Origin: Deltaproteobacteria bacterium
GTDB taxonomy: Bacteria; UBA10199; DSSB01
NCBI GenBank assembly: GCA_021772695.1
Contig: JAJFLL010000137.1
Coordinates: 1 to 9,649 of the forward strand
Length of the DNA stretch: 9,649 nucleotides
Direction of reading: 5' to 3'
The notes under the pieces were generated by a model, which worked only from the letters and a program-made list of their open reading frames with translations, searched no databases and was not told the origin of the DNA. Shown here in pieces: positions 1-6,213 of the stretch. Both the position numbers and the translations under genes were made by a program. The stretch's first letter is position 1; every line of letters begins with the position of its first letter.

Positions 1-1
1 T

Positions 2-328
2 TCCCTGCAACGATTGGCCGAATGGGAATGCACCTATTATGCCACTTCGCACGGTTCACGGATCTATGACCGAGAACGCTTCCTGGTAAAATTAAACCGT
101 TTCTCTGAGGCTTTTGATAAACGAGATCAAAAAATTTTGGATTCTCTAAAGGAAAGTCCCAAATCCTTAGACCAGCTGGCAAAAGTAGGGATCATCTACC
201 GTCGCATTGATTTAGAGAAGGATACTTTGAAATCTGCTTTTGAGAGGCAAATGTTGGAAAAACACCTGTGGCGACTGCACCAATTAGCCATAGTTTTTCA
301 TGCTGAGGGACAGTGGCATCTGCGCTGA
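2..328 (+). CDS. C-terminal part of a probable MBL-fold hydrolase (5' end outside window)
   Basis: The frame is open from the first bases, so this is the 3' end of a gene that starts upstream; the TTG at 14 is not needed as a start. The visible 109 residues begin with a Ser-His-Gly-Ser stretch followed by Ile-Tyr-Asp. This resembles the last metal-binding His of metallo-beta-lactamase-fold hydrolases. After it comes a helical, charged tail ending in a winged-helix-like pattern (KILDSL, SLDQLA, FERQMLEKHLWRLHQLAIV). Hydrolases of the LACTB2 type carry this kind of associated winged-helix domain, in which HLxxL is typical. The metal-binding HxHxDH core would lie upstream and cannot be seen, so substrate and role are unknown. 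The stop is two bases from the convergent lipoprotein stop. The assignment rests on pattern only and is moderate. Confidence 0.55.
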   Translation, partial: SLQRLAEWECTYYATSHGSRIYDRERFLVKLNRFSEAFDKRDQKILDSLKESPKSLDQLAKVGIIYRRIDLEKDTLKSAFERQMLEKHLWRLHQLAIVFHAEGQWHLR

Positions 329-330
329 GA

Positions 331-636
331 TTATTTTGCCAATAATATTCCCGTTACCGCGCCACCTATCACTACTAAGCCAACCGCTACCCCAATAATG
401 ATGGCCTGCTTATGATCCGACGGAGTATCACCGTGGGTGGAGTGGACTTCCTCGACTTGCTGAACCTTTGCCTCATCTTCTTGAGTAAAATCAGCGGTGC
501 GTGCCGTCTGGTAATATTCCCATGGAGTGACGAAAGGCTTCGGTTTAAAGGCCCCGCCCCGGCGCGCCTGGGAGGTAGAACCACAGGCCAAGGTGAGGAA
601 AGAAAGACAGAGGATTAGAGAAAGGATAGATTTCAT
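331..636 (-). CDS. Small predicted lipoprotein with C-terminal membrane helix
   Basis: The product is about 101 residues from ATG 636; an in-frame ATG at 648 would add four residues (MAWG). I prefer 636 because MKSIL followed directly by a hydrophobic core is the usual signal peptide form, although neither start has a convincing ribosome binding site. The core ends in a lipobox, Leu-Thr-Leu-Ala-Cys, with Cys18 as the expected lipidated residue. Gly at +2 does not give the Asp-type inner-membrane retention signal known from enterobacteria. The mature part is hydrophilic with an acidic stretch (QEDEAKVQQVEEVH). It ends in a second hydrophobic, Gly-rich segment from about residue 77 to the last Lys, long enough to span a membrane. 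A lipid anchor plus a C-terminal transmembrane helix is uncommon. No family is recognised. It lies 59 bp downstream of iscA on the same strand but may be separately transcribed. Confidence 0.7.
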   Translation of the reverse strand: MKSILSLILCLSFLTLACGSTSQARRGGAFKPKPFVTPWEYYQTARTADFTQEDEAKVQQVEEVHSTHGDTPSDHKQAIIIGVAVGLVVIGGAVTGILLAK

Positions 637-684
637 GCCCCAGGCCATGCCGGAATTTCGCTAAACTGTAAAGAAATACGTTCA

Positions 685-707
685 GGAAAAGAACCCCGGC
701 CAAGGGG
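685..707 (-). terminator. Weak terminator-like hairpin after iscA
   Basis: On the minus strand, immediately after the iscA stop codon, CCCC (707-704) pairs with GGGG (697-694) around TTGGCC and is followed by TTCTTTT. The stem is only four base pairs, so this is a weak candidate. If real, it would separate iscA from the lipoprotein gene. Confidence 0.3.
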
Positions 708-1028
708 CTATACTGCGAAGGATGTACCGCACCCGCAAGTGGATTTGGCGTCGGGATTGGTAAAGGTAAAGGTGCTGGTCATCATGTCGGACTGCCAACC
801 GATTTCTACATTCTGTAAATAGAGGTAGGCCTTGGGGTCGACAAATACTTTAAGACCTTCAATATCTAACACCTTATCGCGCTCTCCAGGCTCTTTTTCA
901 AAATCCATCTTATAGGACAAACCGGAGCAACCACCGGGACTCACTCCGATGCGAAGCCCAAAGCCTTCTTTATTGTTTTCTTTCAGGATCTGCTTGGCTC
1001 GTGTGATAGCGGCCTCAGTAATCTGCAT
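708..1028 (-). CDS. iscA: A-type iron-sulfur cluster carrier (IscA/ErpA/HesB family)
   Basis: The 106-residue protein is of normal length for the family and has the three conserved cysteines that bind iron or the cluster: Cys34 in GGCSGLSY, and Cys98 and Cys100 in the C-terminal CGCG motif followed by SF. A-type carriers accept [2Fe-2S] or [4Fe-4S] clusters from a scaffold and pass them to apo-proteins in the cytoplasm. The start ATG is preceded by GGAGG with nine bases between. The gene lies 47 bp downstream of the cysteine desulfurase on the same strand, so the two are probably co-transcribed. Sequence alone does not separate IscA, ErpA and SufA; the desulfurase neighbour favours an Isc-type role. 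The family assignment is secure and the exact subtype is not. Confidence 0.93.
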   Translation of the reverse strand: MQITEAAITRAKQILKENNKEGFGLRIGVSPGGCSGLSYKMDFEKEPGERDKVLDIEGLKVFVDPKAYLYLQNVEIGWQSDMMTSTFTFTNPDAKSTCGCGTSFAV

Positions 1029-1075
1029 TTTCCATATCCTCCATTCAATGATTGTACCCTATGGGGCCAATTGAA

Positions 1076-2245
1076 TCAAAAATCAATCCCTTCTTGGGCC
1101 CTGATCTCGGCTACCGCCTCGGCGACCCGATTCACCGTATAAGCCACTTCCTCGGCCGTATTGGTGCGGCCTAGGCCAAAACGAATAGAAGAACGCACCG
1201 CAGCGTCATCCATGCCAAGGGCCTTTAAGACATGGGAGGGCTGGGGTTTATCGGAGGTACAAGCGGAACCAGCCGACAGGGCGATTTCTTTCAGGGCCAT
1301 GAGTAATTTTTCACTGGGCACCCCTTGAAAGCAAATATTGAGATTCCCGGGAAGGCGTTGTTCTGTATCCCCATTGATGCTGATGTGAGGGATCTTATTC
1401 TGCAAGCCTTGCCATAACTCGTCACGTAATTTGGCCACTCGTTTGCCTGCGGCTTCCAGAGCATCCTGAGCCAATTGGGCAGCACGGCCCATACCCACCA
1501 TGCCGGGCACATTGAGGGTGCCTGACCGCATACCTCTTTCATGGCCTCCACCCCAGATCAAGGGTTTGAGCGGAATAGCCGGTCGACGCAGGGCCACATA
1601 TAGGGCACCGATACCCTTCGGGCCGTAAAATTTATGGGCGGTAAAAGACATCAAATCAACACCCCATTCTTCCACGGGCAAGGGAACCTTCCCCACGGCC
1701 TGGGCCGCGTCGCTATGCAACAACACGCCGGCCTCCCGAGTCATGGCGGCGATTTCTTTCATAGGGGCCAAGGTCCCGATCTCGTTATTGGCAGCCATGA
1801 CCGAAACCAAGAGGGTTTGCGGGGTCAGGCTGTCTTTCAAGGCATTGAGGTCTAAGTGCCCCTTGGAATTCACAGGAAGATAGGTCACCCGAAACCCCTC
1901 CTCTTCTAGGGCGCGGCAGGGATCCAAAATGGAGTTGTGTTCCGTGGCAACGGTGATCAAATGGTTTCCCCGTTCCTTTAGGGCGCGGGCCACTCCAAAG
2001 AGGGCAAGATTATTGGATTCGGTGGCGCCGCTGGTGAAGATCAGACTTTCTGGCGCAATGCCCAAGAGCGCCGCCACTTGTTCTCTCCCCACTTCTACCG
2101 CGGCTTCGGCCTTCCACCCAAAAACATGGGTTTTGCTAGCGGCATTGCCGAAGTCGGTGGTGAAATAAGGCTGCATGGCCTGGAATACCTCCGGGGCCAC
2201 GGGAGTGGTGGCATGATGATCCATATAAATCAGTGGTGTGGACAT
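1076..2245 (-). CDS. iscS: Cysteine desulfurase (IscS/NifS family, group I)
   Basis: This PLP enzyme removes sulfur from L-cysteine, giving alanine and a persulfide used for Fe-S clusters and tRNA thiolation. I chose ATG 2245 (389 residues) because GGAG lies seven bases upstream; that GGAG overlaps an in-frame ATG at 2257 that would add only MEIR. Visible landmarks are the DHHATTP start, TSGATESNN near 71-79, His103 in ATEHNS, Asp179 in HSDAAQ, the PLP lysine Lys205 in TAHKFYGPKG, GGGHERGMRSGT near 232-243, and catalytic Cys329 in SAGSACTS. These positions nearly coincide with those I recall for E. coli IscS (His104, Lys206, Cys328). The active-site loop is the longer group I form. iscA follows after 47 bp, while mrp diverges upstream. 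No iscU or iscR is present in the window. NifS is an alternative name, but nothing here points to nitrogen fixation. Confidence 0.95.
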   Translation of the reverse strand: MSTPLIYMDHHATTPVAPEVFQAMQPYFTTDFGNAASKTHVFGWKAEAAVEVGREQVAALLGIAPESLIFTSGATESNNLALFGVARALKERGNHLITVATEHNSILDPCRALEEEGFRVTYLPVNSKGHLDLNALKDSLTPQTLLVSVMAANNEIGTLAPMKEIAAMTREAGVLLHSDAAQAVGKVPLPVEEWGVDLMSFTAHKFYGPKGIGALYVALRRPAIPLKPLIWGGGHERGMRSGTLNVPGMVGMGRAAQLAQDALEAAGKRVAKLRDELWQGLQNKIPHISINGDTEQRLPGNLNICFQGVPSEKLLMALKEIALSAGSACTSDKPQPSHVLKALGMDDAAVRSSIRFGLGRTNTAEEVAYTVNRVAEAVAEIRAQEGIDF

Positions 2246-2309
2246 TCTAATCTCCATTGGGCATGTTTAAGATGGTATCACCTCTAATGGCAAAAGGAAC
2301 CTTGCAGTC

Positions 2310-3374
2310 GTGGAAGATATTGTCCTAAATGCCCTGAAACGCATCCGGGAACCTCAATCGGGGAAAGACATCGTCTCCCTAGACATGGTCCGTGGGCTCC
2401 AAATACATGAGGGCGTCCTATCCCTCAAAATCGTACTCCAAATCCCGCCCCAAGAGGCCCACCGGGCGATGGAACGAGAAATTTACCAGGCCCTGGAACG
2501 GATTCCCGGGGTCAAGGAGGTCAAATTACACATGAGCACTGAGGCTGGCAATACACCAAAGACTCGACCTGGCAATCGCCTCGCGGGCGTCAAAAACATC
2601 GTGGCCGTGGCGAGCGGAAAAGGCGGCGTAGGTAAATCAACGGTAGCCGTCAACTTGGCCATTGCCCTGGCTCAAGCCGGTCACAAAGTGGGGCTGCTCG
2701 ATGCCGATATTTACGGCCCCTCGATTCCTACTTTGATGGGACTGAAGAATACGCCTCCCTTGGTAGATCAAAATAAGAAAAAAATTATTCCCTTAGAAAA
2801 GTACGGCATTAAAACCATCAGCATCGGTTACTTGATGCGCGACGAAGATGCCGCCATCTGGCGCGGTCCCATGGTAGGCCGCATGTTGCAGCAATTCGTC
2901 GAAGACGTGGATTGGGGCGAACTGGATTATTTACTCATGGATTTTCCTCCGGGCACCGGCGATGCGCAACTGTCTTTGAGTCAAATCGTGCCCATCTCGG
3001 GAAGTGTCATCGTAACCACCCCGCAAGATGTGGCCTTGGCCGATGTGATCCGCGGCGTCGCCATGTTTCAAAAGGTGCAAGTACCCACCATCGGCGTCGT
3101 CGAAAATATGAGCTTTTTCAATTGTCCCCACTGCAAGGAACGCAGTGAAATTTTTGGTCACGGTGGAGGCAAGAAAAAGGCCGAAGAGATGAAAGTTCCT
3201 TTTTTAGGCGAAATCCCCTTACAACAAGACACCCGGGTAGGCAGCGATGAAGGTAAGCCGATAGTGGCCATGCAACCCGATTCGGCCATCGCCCAAGTCT
3301 TTAAAACCATCGCCGAAAATACCACGCGAGAGTTAAACCTCATCAACGAAAGCCGGCCGGCGGTGAATTTGTAG
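2310..3374 (+). CDS. mrp: Mrp/ApbC (NBP35-type) iron-sulfur carrier P-loop ATPase
   Basis: The 354-residue protein starts at a GTG preceded by AAAGGAA with ten bases between. Residues 1-75 form a MIP18/DUF59-like domain (ALKRIREPQSGKDIVSL; IPGVKEV), and from about 92 onward it is a SIMIBI-class ATPase. The deviant Walker A GKGGVGKS is at 103-110, DADIYGPSIP at 131-140, and the Walker B-like DFPPGTGDAQ at 211-220. A CPHC pair at 272-275 matches the conserved CxxC that bridges a [4Fe-4S] cluster across the dimer in ApbC/Nbp35. Family members bind and transfer clusters to target proteins in the cytoplasm. Placement divergent from iscS-iscA, about 64 bp away, agrees with an iron-sulfur role. In that gap I see no confident promoter for either side. 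The last 42 bases overlap a weak antisense ORF. All key residues are present and the gene looks intact. Confidence 0.95.
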   Translation: MEDIVLNALKRIREPQSGKDIVSLDMVRGLQIHEGVLSLKIVLQIPPQEAHRAMEREIYQALERIPGVKEVKLHMSTEAGNTPKTRPGNRLAGVKNIVAVASGKGGVGKSTVAVNLAIALAQAGHKVGLLDADIYGPSIPTLMGLKNTPPLVDQNKKKIIPLEKYGIKTISIGYLMRDEDAAIWRGPMVGRMLQQFVEDVDWGELDYLLMDFPPGTGDAQLSLSQIVPISGSVIVTTPQDVALADVIRGVAMFQKVQVPTIGVVENMSFFNCPHCKERSEIFGHGGGKKKAEEMKVPFLGEIPLQQDTRVGSDEGKPIVAMQPDSAIAQVFKTIAENTTRELNLINESRPAVNL

Positions 3375-3500
3375 TGAGACGGTAGCAGAAAAGATTGAGC
3401 CGGTATCGATGGTGCCTGCCACATAGCGGTCTAAGATTTCTTTCAGAATGGTCTGTACCCCAGCTGTAGGAAAAACCATGAAGCAGCTGTAACGGATCAT
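3333..3500 (-). CDS. Possible small ORF, 55 residues, downstream of the patatin gene
   Basis: A minus-strand ATG at 3500 opens 55 codons ending at 3333, inside the antisense strand of the last part of mrp. An AAAAGG sequence (3508-3513) lies seven bases before the ATG. The peptide starts MIRYSCFMVFPTAG, has a mid helix-like part (TILKEILDRYVAG), and ends RRPAFVDEV. It begins 39 bp after the stop of the patatin-like gene and could share its transcript. The only support is the start context and the otherwise empty 165-bp gap; I recognise no family. It may equally be chance. Confidence 0.3.
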   Translation of the reverse strand: MIRYSCFMVFPTAGVQTILKEILDRYVAGTIDTGSIFSATVSLQIHRRPAFVDEV

Positions 3501-3539
3501 TGGATTGCCTTTTCTTAGAGACTTCCCTGCCCTGGGGCC

Positions 3540-4619
3540 CTAACCAAGTAGGGTTTTGTTTATTTGGGCCAATTGCCTCGGAAAGGTTTTCTCGGCGGCC
3601 TTTAGGACCGTCGGAATCAATTTCAGGTCCAGGACTCCTCCCCCGTCCATCTCCAATTGCAAGTCCCACAACTCCACTTTGGGGTCGTCGGTAAGAACAA
3701 CCCGCTGGGCCTTGTTTTTGGCATGGCGCATGAAGTCGGCGAAATTAAGGGAAAGCATCAGGTATTCATAGGAAGGCAAGCGTTTGAGGATCCAATGATC
3801 CAGCAAGTTCATCGAGCTGAAGTTATTTTGCAGACTCACGGCAATCACCAAAAGACGGCGCCGTTTCTCCACCCCCGCCTGAAGGTCCAGTTGCCATTTT
3901 TTATAAATCGACTCTGTAGGCACTTCTACGATCATGGCCCCTTCGACATAAGTGCGGGAAACCCCCTTGGAATCCTGGATAATCTTTGGCTTAAATAATA
4001 CCGGCAGCGCACTAGATGCCGCGACGGCATCCATGGGGTCCACCTGATATATATCGTCTCGAAGGTAGGCGCGATTAACCGGCGAAATGGAGAGGGTGTC
4101 ATTGGATTGAGTCTCCATATTATAGGCGGTACAAAAAAAATCATATCGGGGTTCTTGTTTATTAAGAAGTTGGGAGACAATTTTCAGCAAGGCTTCCTGG
4201 TAATCGTGAAAAGCCCCCATGATGGATTGGCCCTTGGAAGGGAGAACCGCATCTTTGAGGATGCGCCCTGCCATAGTTAAATAGGAAGGAAGTTTTGGCA
4301 TAAAATATAACTTTTTATATATTTTATCGGCCTCTGACTTCATTTCCTCTGGGGCCACCCCTAGGGAATAAAGCATTCCCATGATGGCACCCCCACTGGC
4401 TCCCCAGATCTCATCGATGTACTGAGCCACTTGGAGTTCATCCATTAGCCTTAGGAACTCGGCATGGGCAAACATACGAACTCCCCCACCCCCCAAAGAA
4501 ATCACCACACGCGTATCTTTTTGGGAAATGGATCGAATGACCCGGGAAAAACGACGGGCCAATTCCCAAGTTCTTTGATTTTTTTTGTGAGCCCCCCTTT
4601 TGCCCGCCACTCCTTCCAC
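3540..4619 (-). CDS. Patatin-like phospholipase-fold protein with Asp-to-Glu change in the dyad motif
   Basis: The gene encodes 359 residues from GTG 4619, supported by AGGA six bases upstream of the start codon. The first 36 residues are basic and may be flexible. The patatin domain follows: the oxyanion-hole loop GGGGVR (43-48), nucleophile elbow GASGG with Ser75 (73-77), and the conserved block AVAASSALPVLFKP (198-211). The usual catalytic Asp motif (DGG or DGA before an N/E-x-P stretch) is present as VEGAMIVEVP, so Glu226 stands where Asp is expected. Patatins hydrolyse acyl esters of phospholipids or other lipids with a Ser-Asp dyad. Whether Glu works here is unknown, so the protein may be an altered or inactive lipase. 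There is no signal peptide or clear membrane helix, so it is probably cytoplasmic or peripheral. Its minus-strand neighbour upstream is hisC, with no obvious functional link. Confidence 0.85.
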   Translation of the reverse strand: MEGVAGKRGAHKKNQRTWELARRFSRVIRSISQKDTRVVISLGGGGVRMFAHAEFLRLMDELQVAQYIDEIWGASGGAIMGMLYSLGVAPEEMKSEADKIYKKLYFMPKLPSYLTMAGRILKDAVLPSKGQSIMGAFHDYQEALLKIVSQLLNKQEPRYDFFCTAYNMETQSNDTLSISPVNRAYLRDDIYQVDPMDAVAASSALPVLFKPKIIQDSKGVSRTYVEGAMIVEVPTESIYKKWQLDLQAGVEKRRRLLVIAVSLQNNFSSMNLLDHWILKRLPSYEYLMLSLNFADFMRHAKNKAQRVVLTDDPKVELWDLQLEMDGGGVLDLKLIPTVLKAAEKTFPRQLAQINKTLLG

Positions 4620-4685
4620 CGCCTTTCCTGAAATTCCATTTATTATGTTTGGCTATTTTCAATTCTAAAAGAGTTGGAGGAATAA

Positions 4686-4712
4686 GCCAAGCTGGGGTTA
4701 ACCCAGGCTGGC
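4686..4712. repeat. Imperfect inverted repeat in the patatin-gene leader
   Basis: GCCAAGCTGGG (4686-4696) and CCCAGGCTGGC (4702-4712) are inverted copies with two mismatches around GTTAA. It lies between the candidate patatin promoter and its start codon, so it could be an operator or an mRNA hairpin. Function is unknown. Confidence 0.4.
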
Positions 4713-4761
4713 CTCGGGATGGCCCCCGGCTCAAAACATAAATCTCGGCCAAATGGATGGT

Positions 4762-4791
4762 TTTATAAAAGGTAAAATGATCTATTTGCAA
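4762..4791 (-). promoter_or_regulatory. Candidate sigma-70 promoter for the patatin-like gene
   Basis: On the minus strand, TTGCAA (4791-4786) and TATAAA (4767-4762) are separated by 18 bases. Both hexamers are fair matches to -35 and -10 boxes. The leader to GTG 4619 would be about 135 bases. In AT-rich sequence such matches arise by chance, so confidence is modest. Confidence 0.35.
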
Positions 4792-4814
4792 AATTAAACA
4801 TTTTTATAATTCCC

Positions 4815-4979
4815 TTATTCTAATCTTGTTCGGTGGGGGGGGGCACCCGCAGTAACAATTGGTTCGGGAGGTTTAAAAACATTCGTCAGACTACCGAGGC
4901 GTCGAATCGATTTTGCCACGTCGTGATGATCGACATGCTTAAGAGGAATACGAAGAAATCGCCCGTAAGAATGCGGCAT
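4815..4979 (-). CDS. Possible small ORF, 54 residues, overlapping the 3' end of hisC
   Basis: A minus-strand ATG at 4979 opens 54 codons in the +1 frame relative to hisC. It overlaps the last 41 bases of hisC and ends at 4815. The peptide starts MPHSYGRFLRIPLKHVDHHD, continues with AKSIRRLGSLTNVFKPP and ends in a Pro-rich tail. The composition is protein-like and the ORF fills most of an otherwise unexplained gap. No clear ribosome binding site precedes the ATG; translational coupling to hisC would be the likely mode if it is expressed. A C9 tract lies within its 3' part. I recognise no family. Confidence 0.3.
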   Translation of the reverse strand: MPHSYGRFLRIPLKHVDHHDVAKSIRRLGSLTNVFKPPEPIVTAGAPPHRTRLE

Positions 4980-6006
4980 TTTCGCGAGGCGTGCCGATGG
5001 TGACGCGTAGACAGCCTTTTAACTTAGGGTGACTGGACTGATCTCGAACGAGAACACCCTGCTTCAACAAATGTTGAAAACACTTTTTGGAATCTTTGAC
5101 ACGGAATAATAAAAAATTTCCCGCACTGGGAAAAACTTTTAACTTGGAAATTTTTTGCATCGCTGCAAAGACCCGATCCCGTTCCACAGTGATTTGTTTA
5201 ATCTCTTTAGCGATCACCTTTTCATGCTGCAAAGCCAACAAGGCAGCCGCTTCAGAGATCTGGGTTACACCGTAAGGCGCAACCACCTTGCTTACCTGGG
5301 CAATCACTTCGGCATGGGCCAAGAGATAACCGACTCGGGCTCCACCTAATCCATAACCTTTGCTAAAGGTATGCAGACAAGCAAGTCGCGGATACTTTGC
5401 TATTTTCTTTACCAAGCTCACTTGCGAAAACTGCCGATAGGCCTCATCGACCACAACCAAGCCTTGACTCACCTTAATTATTTGCTCGATGTCCCGAAGC
5501 GAAAATAAATTGCCGGTAGGTGCATTGGGATTTGGAATAAAAATCAACTTGGGTTGATGTTGGCGGATTTGCTTCAGGACAGCAGGCAAGTCCCATGAAA
5601 AATCCTGAGAACTTAATTTTATGGGAATAAAGCGATTCCCTAATCCCTTGGCATTCATCTTGTAGAGAGCAAAACTGGGATCGGGCGCCATGACCTTTTG
5701 GCCCACCGCAGTCGCCACGGTAAGGGCTTGAATCAATACGTTGCTTCCGTTGCCCACCAATACCTGCTCAGCCTTGACGCCAAATTTTTTGGCCAAGGCT
5801 TGCCTTAGTTTTTCAGGTTGAACTTCTGGGTAGCGATTGAGTTGGGCCTGTTGCAAACGCTTGATCCATTTGGCCTTGAGAGAGGGCGGCAGATTCCAAG
5901 GAAGTTCGTTTTGATCGAGCTTGATGACCTTATCGTAATGCTTGAGGGTATACGCCTGTTGCTCACGGATTTCTTTACGAAACAAGGTTTCCAATTTCTT
6001 CACCAT
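4939..6006 (-). CDS. hisC: Histidinol-phosphate aminotransferase-like PLP enzyme
   Basis: The 355 residues match the size and motif order of HisC, a fold-type I aminotransferase that converts imidazole-acetol phosphate and glutamate to histidinol phosphate and 2-oxoglutarate. Visible motifs are KLDQNELPW near 29-37 (the NEN-type substrate loop), RYP at 58-60, GNGSN at 85-89, NPNAPTGN at 159-166, DEAY at 187-190 with Asp187 contacting PLP, the PLP lysine Lys216 in TFSKGYGLGGARVGY, SAGNFLLFR near 294-302, and RVTIGTP with Arg334 for substrate carboxylate binding. ATG 6006 is chosen, with only AAGG twelve bases upstream. The gene stands alone with no other his gene nearby, so it might instead serve aromatic amino acid transamination, as some HisC homologues do. 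It is Lys-rich and rather AT-rich compared with the genes around it. Confidence 0.88.
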   Translation of the reverse strand: MVKKLETLFRKEIREQQAYTLKHYDKVIKLDQNELPWNLPPSLKAKWIKRLQQAQLNRYPEVQPEKLRQALAKKFGVKAEQVLVGNGSNVLIQALTVATAVGQKVMAPDPSFALYKMNAKGLGNRFIPIKLSSQDFSWDLPAVLKQIRQHQPKLIFIPNPNAPTGNLFSLRDIEQIIKVSQGLVVVDEAYRQFSQVSLVKKIAKYPRLACLHTFSKGYGLGGARVGYLLAHAEVIAQVSKVVAPYGVTQISEAAALLALQHEKVIAKEIKQITVERDRVFAAMQKISKLKVFPSAGNFLLFRVKDSKKCFQHLLKQGVLVRDQSSHPKLKGCLRVTIGTPRENAAFLRAISSYSS

Positions 6007-6018
6007 GCCCGCTGCTTA

Positions 6019-6044
6019 CCTTGGGGCCAAGGCAGGTGCCAAGG
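6019..6044. repeat. CCAAGG repeats just upstream of hisC
   Basis: A palindrome CCTTGG-GG-CCAAGG (6019-6032) is followed by a second GCCAAGG (6038-6044; the first copy is 6026-6032). The cluster begins 13 bases before the hisC start codon. It could be an operator or a leader hairpin in front of the ribosome binding site. Confidence 0.35.
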
Positions 6045-6114
6045 GAAAGCTTGCAGAGTCCTACTTCCCCCATCGGACCTCAGGGGATACCACCTTCCCC
6101 ACTACTAAAATCAT

Positions 6115-6143
6115 ATTATAGAATGAATAATTCTATATTTTAA
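6115..6143 (-). promoter_or_regulatory. Candidate sigma-70 promoter for hisC
   Basis: On the minus strand, TTAAAA (6143-6138) is followed after 17 bases by TATAAT (6120-6115), a perfect -10 hexamer. The leader would be about 100 bases to ATG 6006. The -10 box overlaps the palindrome at 6117-6137, so the same site could affect both this promoter and the divergent gene. Confidence 0.4.
6117..6137. repeat. 8-bp inverted repeat (possible activator or operator site)
   Basis: TATAGAAT (6117-6124) and ATTCTATA (6130-6137) are perfect inverted copies separated by five bases. The site lies roughly 130-145 bp upstream of the start point predicted for the sigma-54 promoter and overlaps the hisC -10 box. 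Confidence 0.5.
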
Positions 6144-6174
6144 AATTAGTACTCTAAAAAATGTCTATATTTTA
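6132..6174. repeat. 11-bp direct repeat, 32 bp apart
   Basis: TCTATATTTTA occurs at 6132-6142 and again at 6164-6174. The 32-bp offset is about three helical turns, so bound proteins would face the same side. The copies overlap the two inverted repeats here, suggesting a compound protein-binding region. Confidence 0.5.
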
Positions 6175-6177
6175 GAG
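6152..6177. repeat. 8-bp inverted repeat upstream of the first paralog gene
   Basis: CTCTAAAA (6152-6159) and TTTTAGAG (6170-6177) are perfect inverted copies separated by ten bases. The site is about 85-110 bp upstream of the predicted sigma-54 start point, a typical place for an enhancer-binding protein. Confidence 0.5.
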
Positions 6178-6186
6178 CCATTCGAA

Positions 6187-6213
6187 TGAAAGTTATTTAA
6201 TACAATAATTTCA
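6187..6213. repeat. TGAAA-N17-TTTCA palindrome upstream of the first paralog gene
   Basis: TGAAA (6187-6191) and TTTCA (6209-6213) are inverted with 17 bases between. The symmetry extends inward (GTTATT against AATAA) with one unpaired base. The same outer half-sites with the same spacing occur upstream of the second paralog at 8354-8380. Confidence 0.45.

Larger units (their letters stand above)
4620..4938. other. Intergenic stretch between hisC and the patatin gene
   Basis: These 319 bases hold no annotated-size gene. They contain the end of a possible 54-codon ORF (4815-4979, minus), a run of nine G on the plus strand (4835-4843), a candidate sigma-70 promoter facing the patatin gene (4762-4791, minus), and an imperfect inverted repeat (4686-4712). 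I see no convincing terminator for hisC. Confidence 0.6.

Noticed and set aside
3639..3650. DGGG near residues 325-328 of the patatin-like protein as the true catalytic Asp
   Set aside because: It lies about 100 residues after the conserved AASSALP block, whereas the family's Asp motif follows that block closely, as VEGA does here. It was kept only as an alternative to test.
3343..3669. 108-codon minus-strand ORF spanning the patatin 3' end
   Set aside because: It runs out of frame through patatin-coding sequence, has low-complexity Pro/Gly/Arg content and no ribosome binding site.
4438..4791. 117-codon minus-strand ORF across the patatin gene start
   Set aside because: It overlaps the patatin-coding start in another frame, and its C-terminal part (GGRSGGQKGG) is a frame-shifted read of the patatin N-terminus; no ribosome binding site or family was seen.
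4835..4843. G9 tract as a phase-variation switch of a promoter
   Set aside because: It is downstream of hisC and upstream of the patatin promoter candidate, not between -35 and -10 boxes. Its only possible effect seen is on the weak 54-codon ORF.
6026..6042. Sigma-54-like site (TTGGCACCTGCCTTGGC) on the minus strand before hisC
   Set aside because: The -24 half is good but the -12 position has GG instead of the invariant GC, and transcription would start only a few bases before the ATG. The sigma-70 candidate at 6115-6143 fits better.
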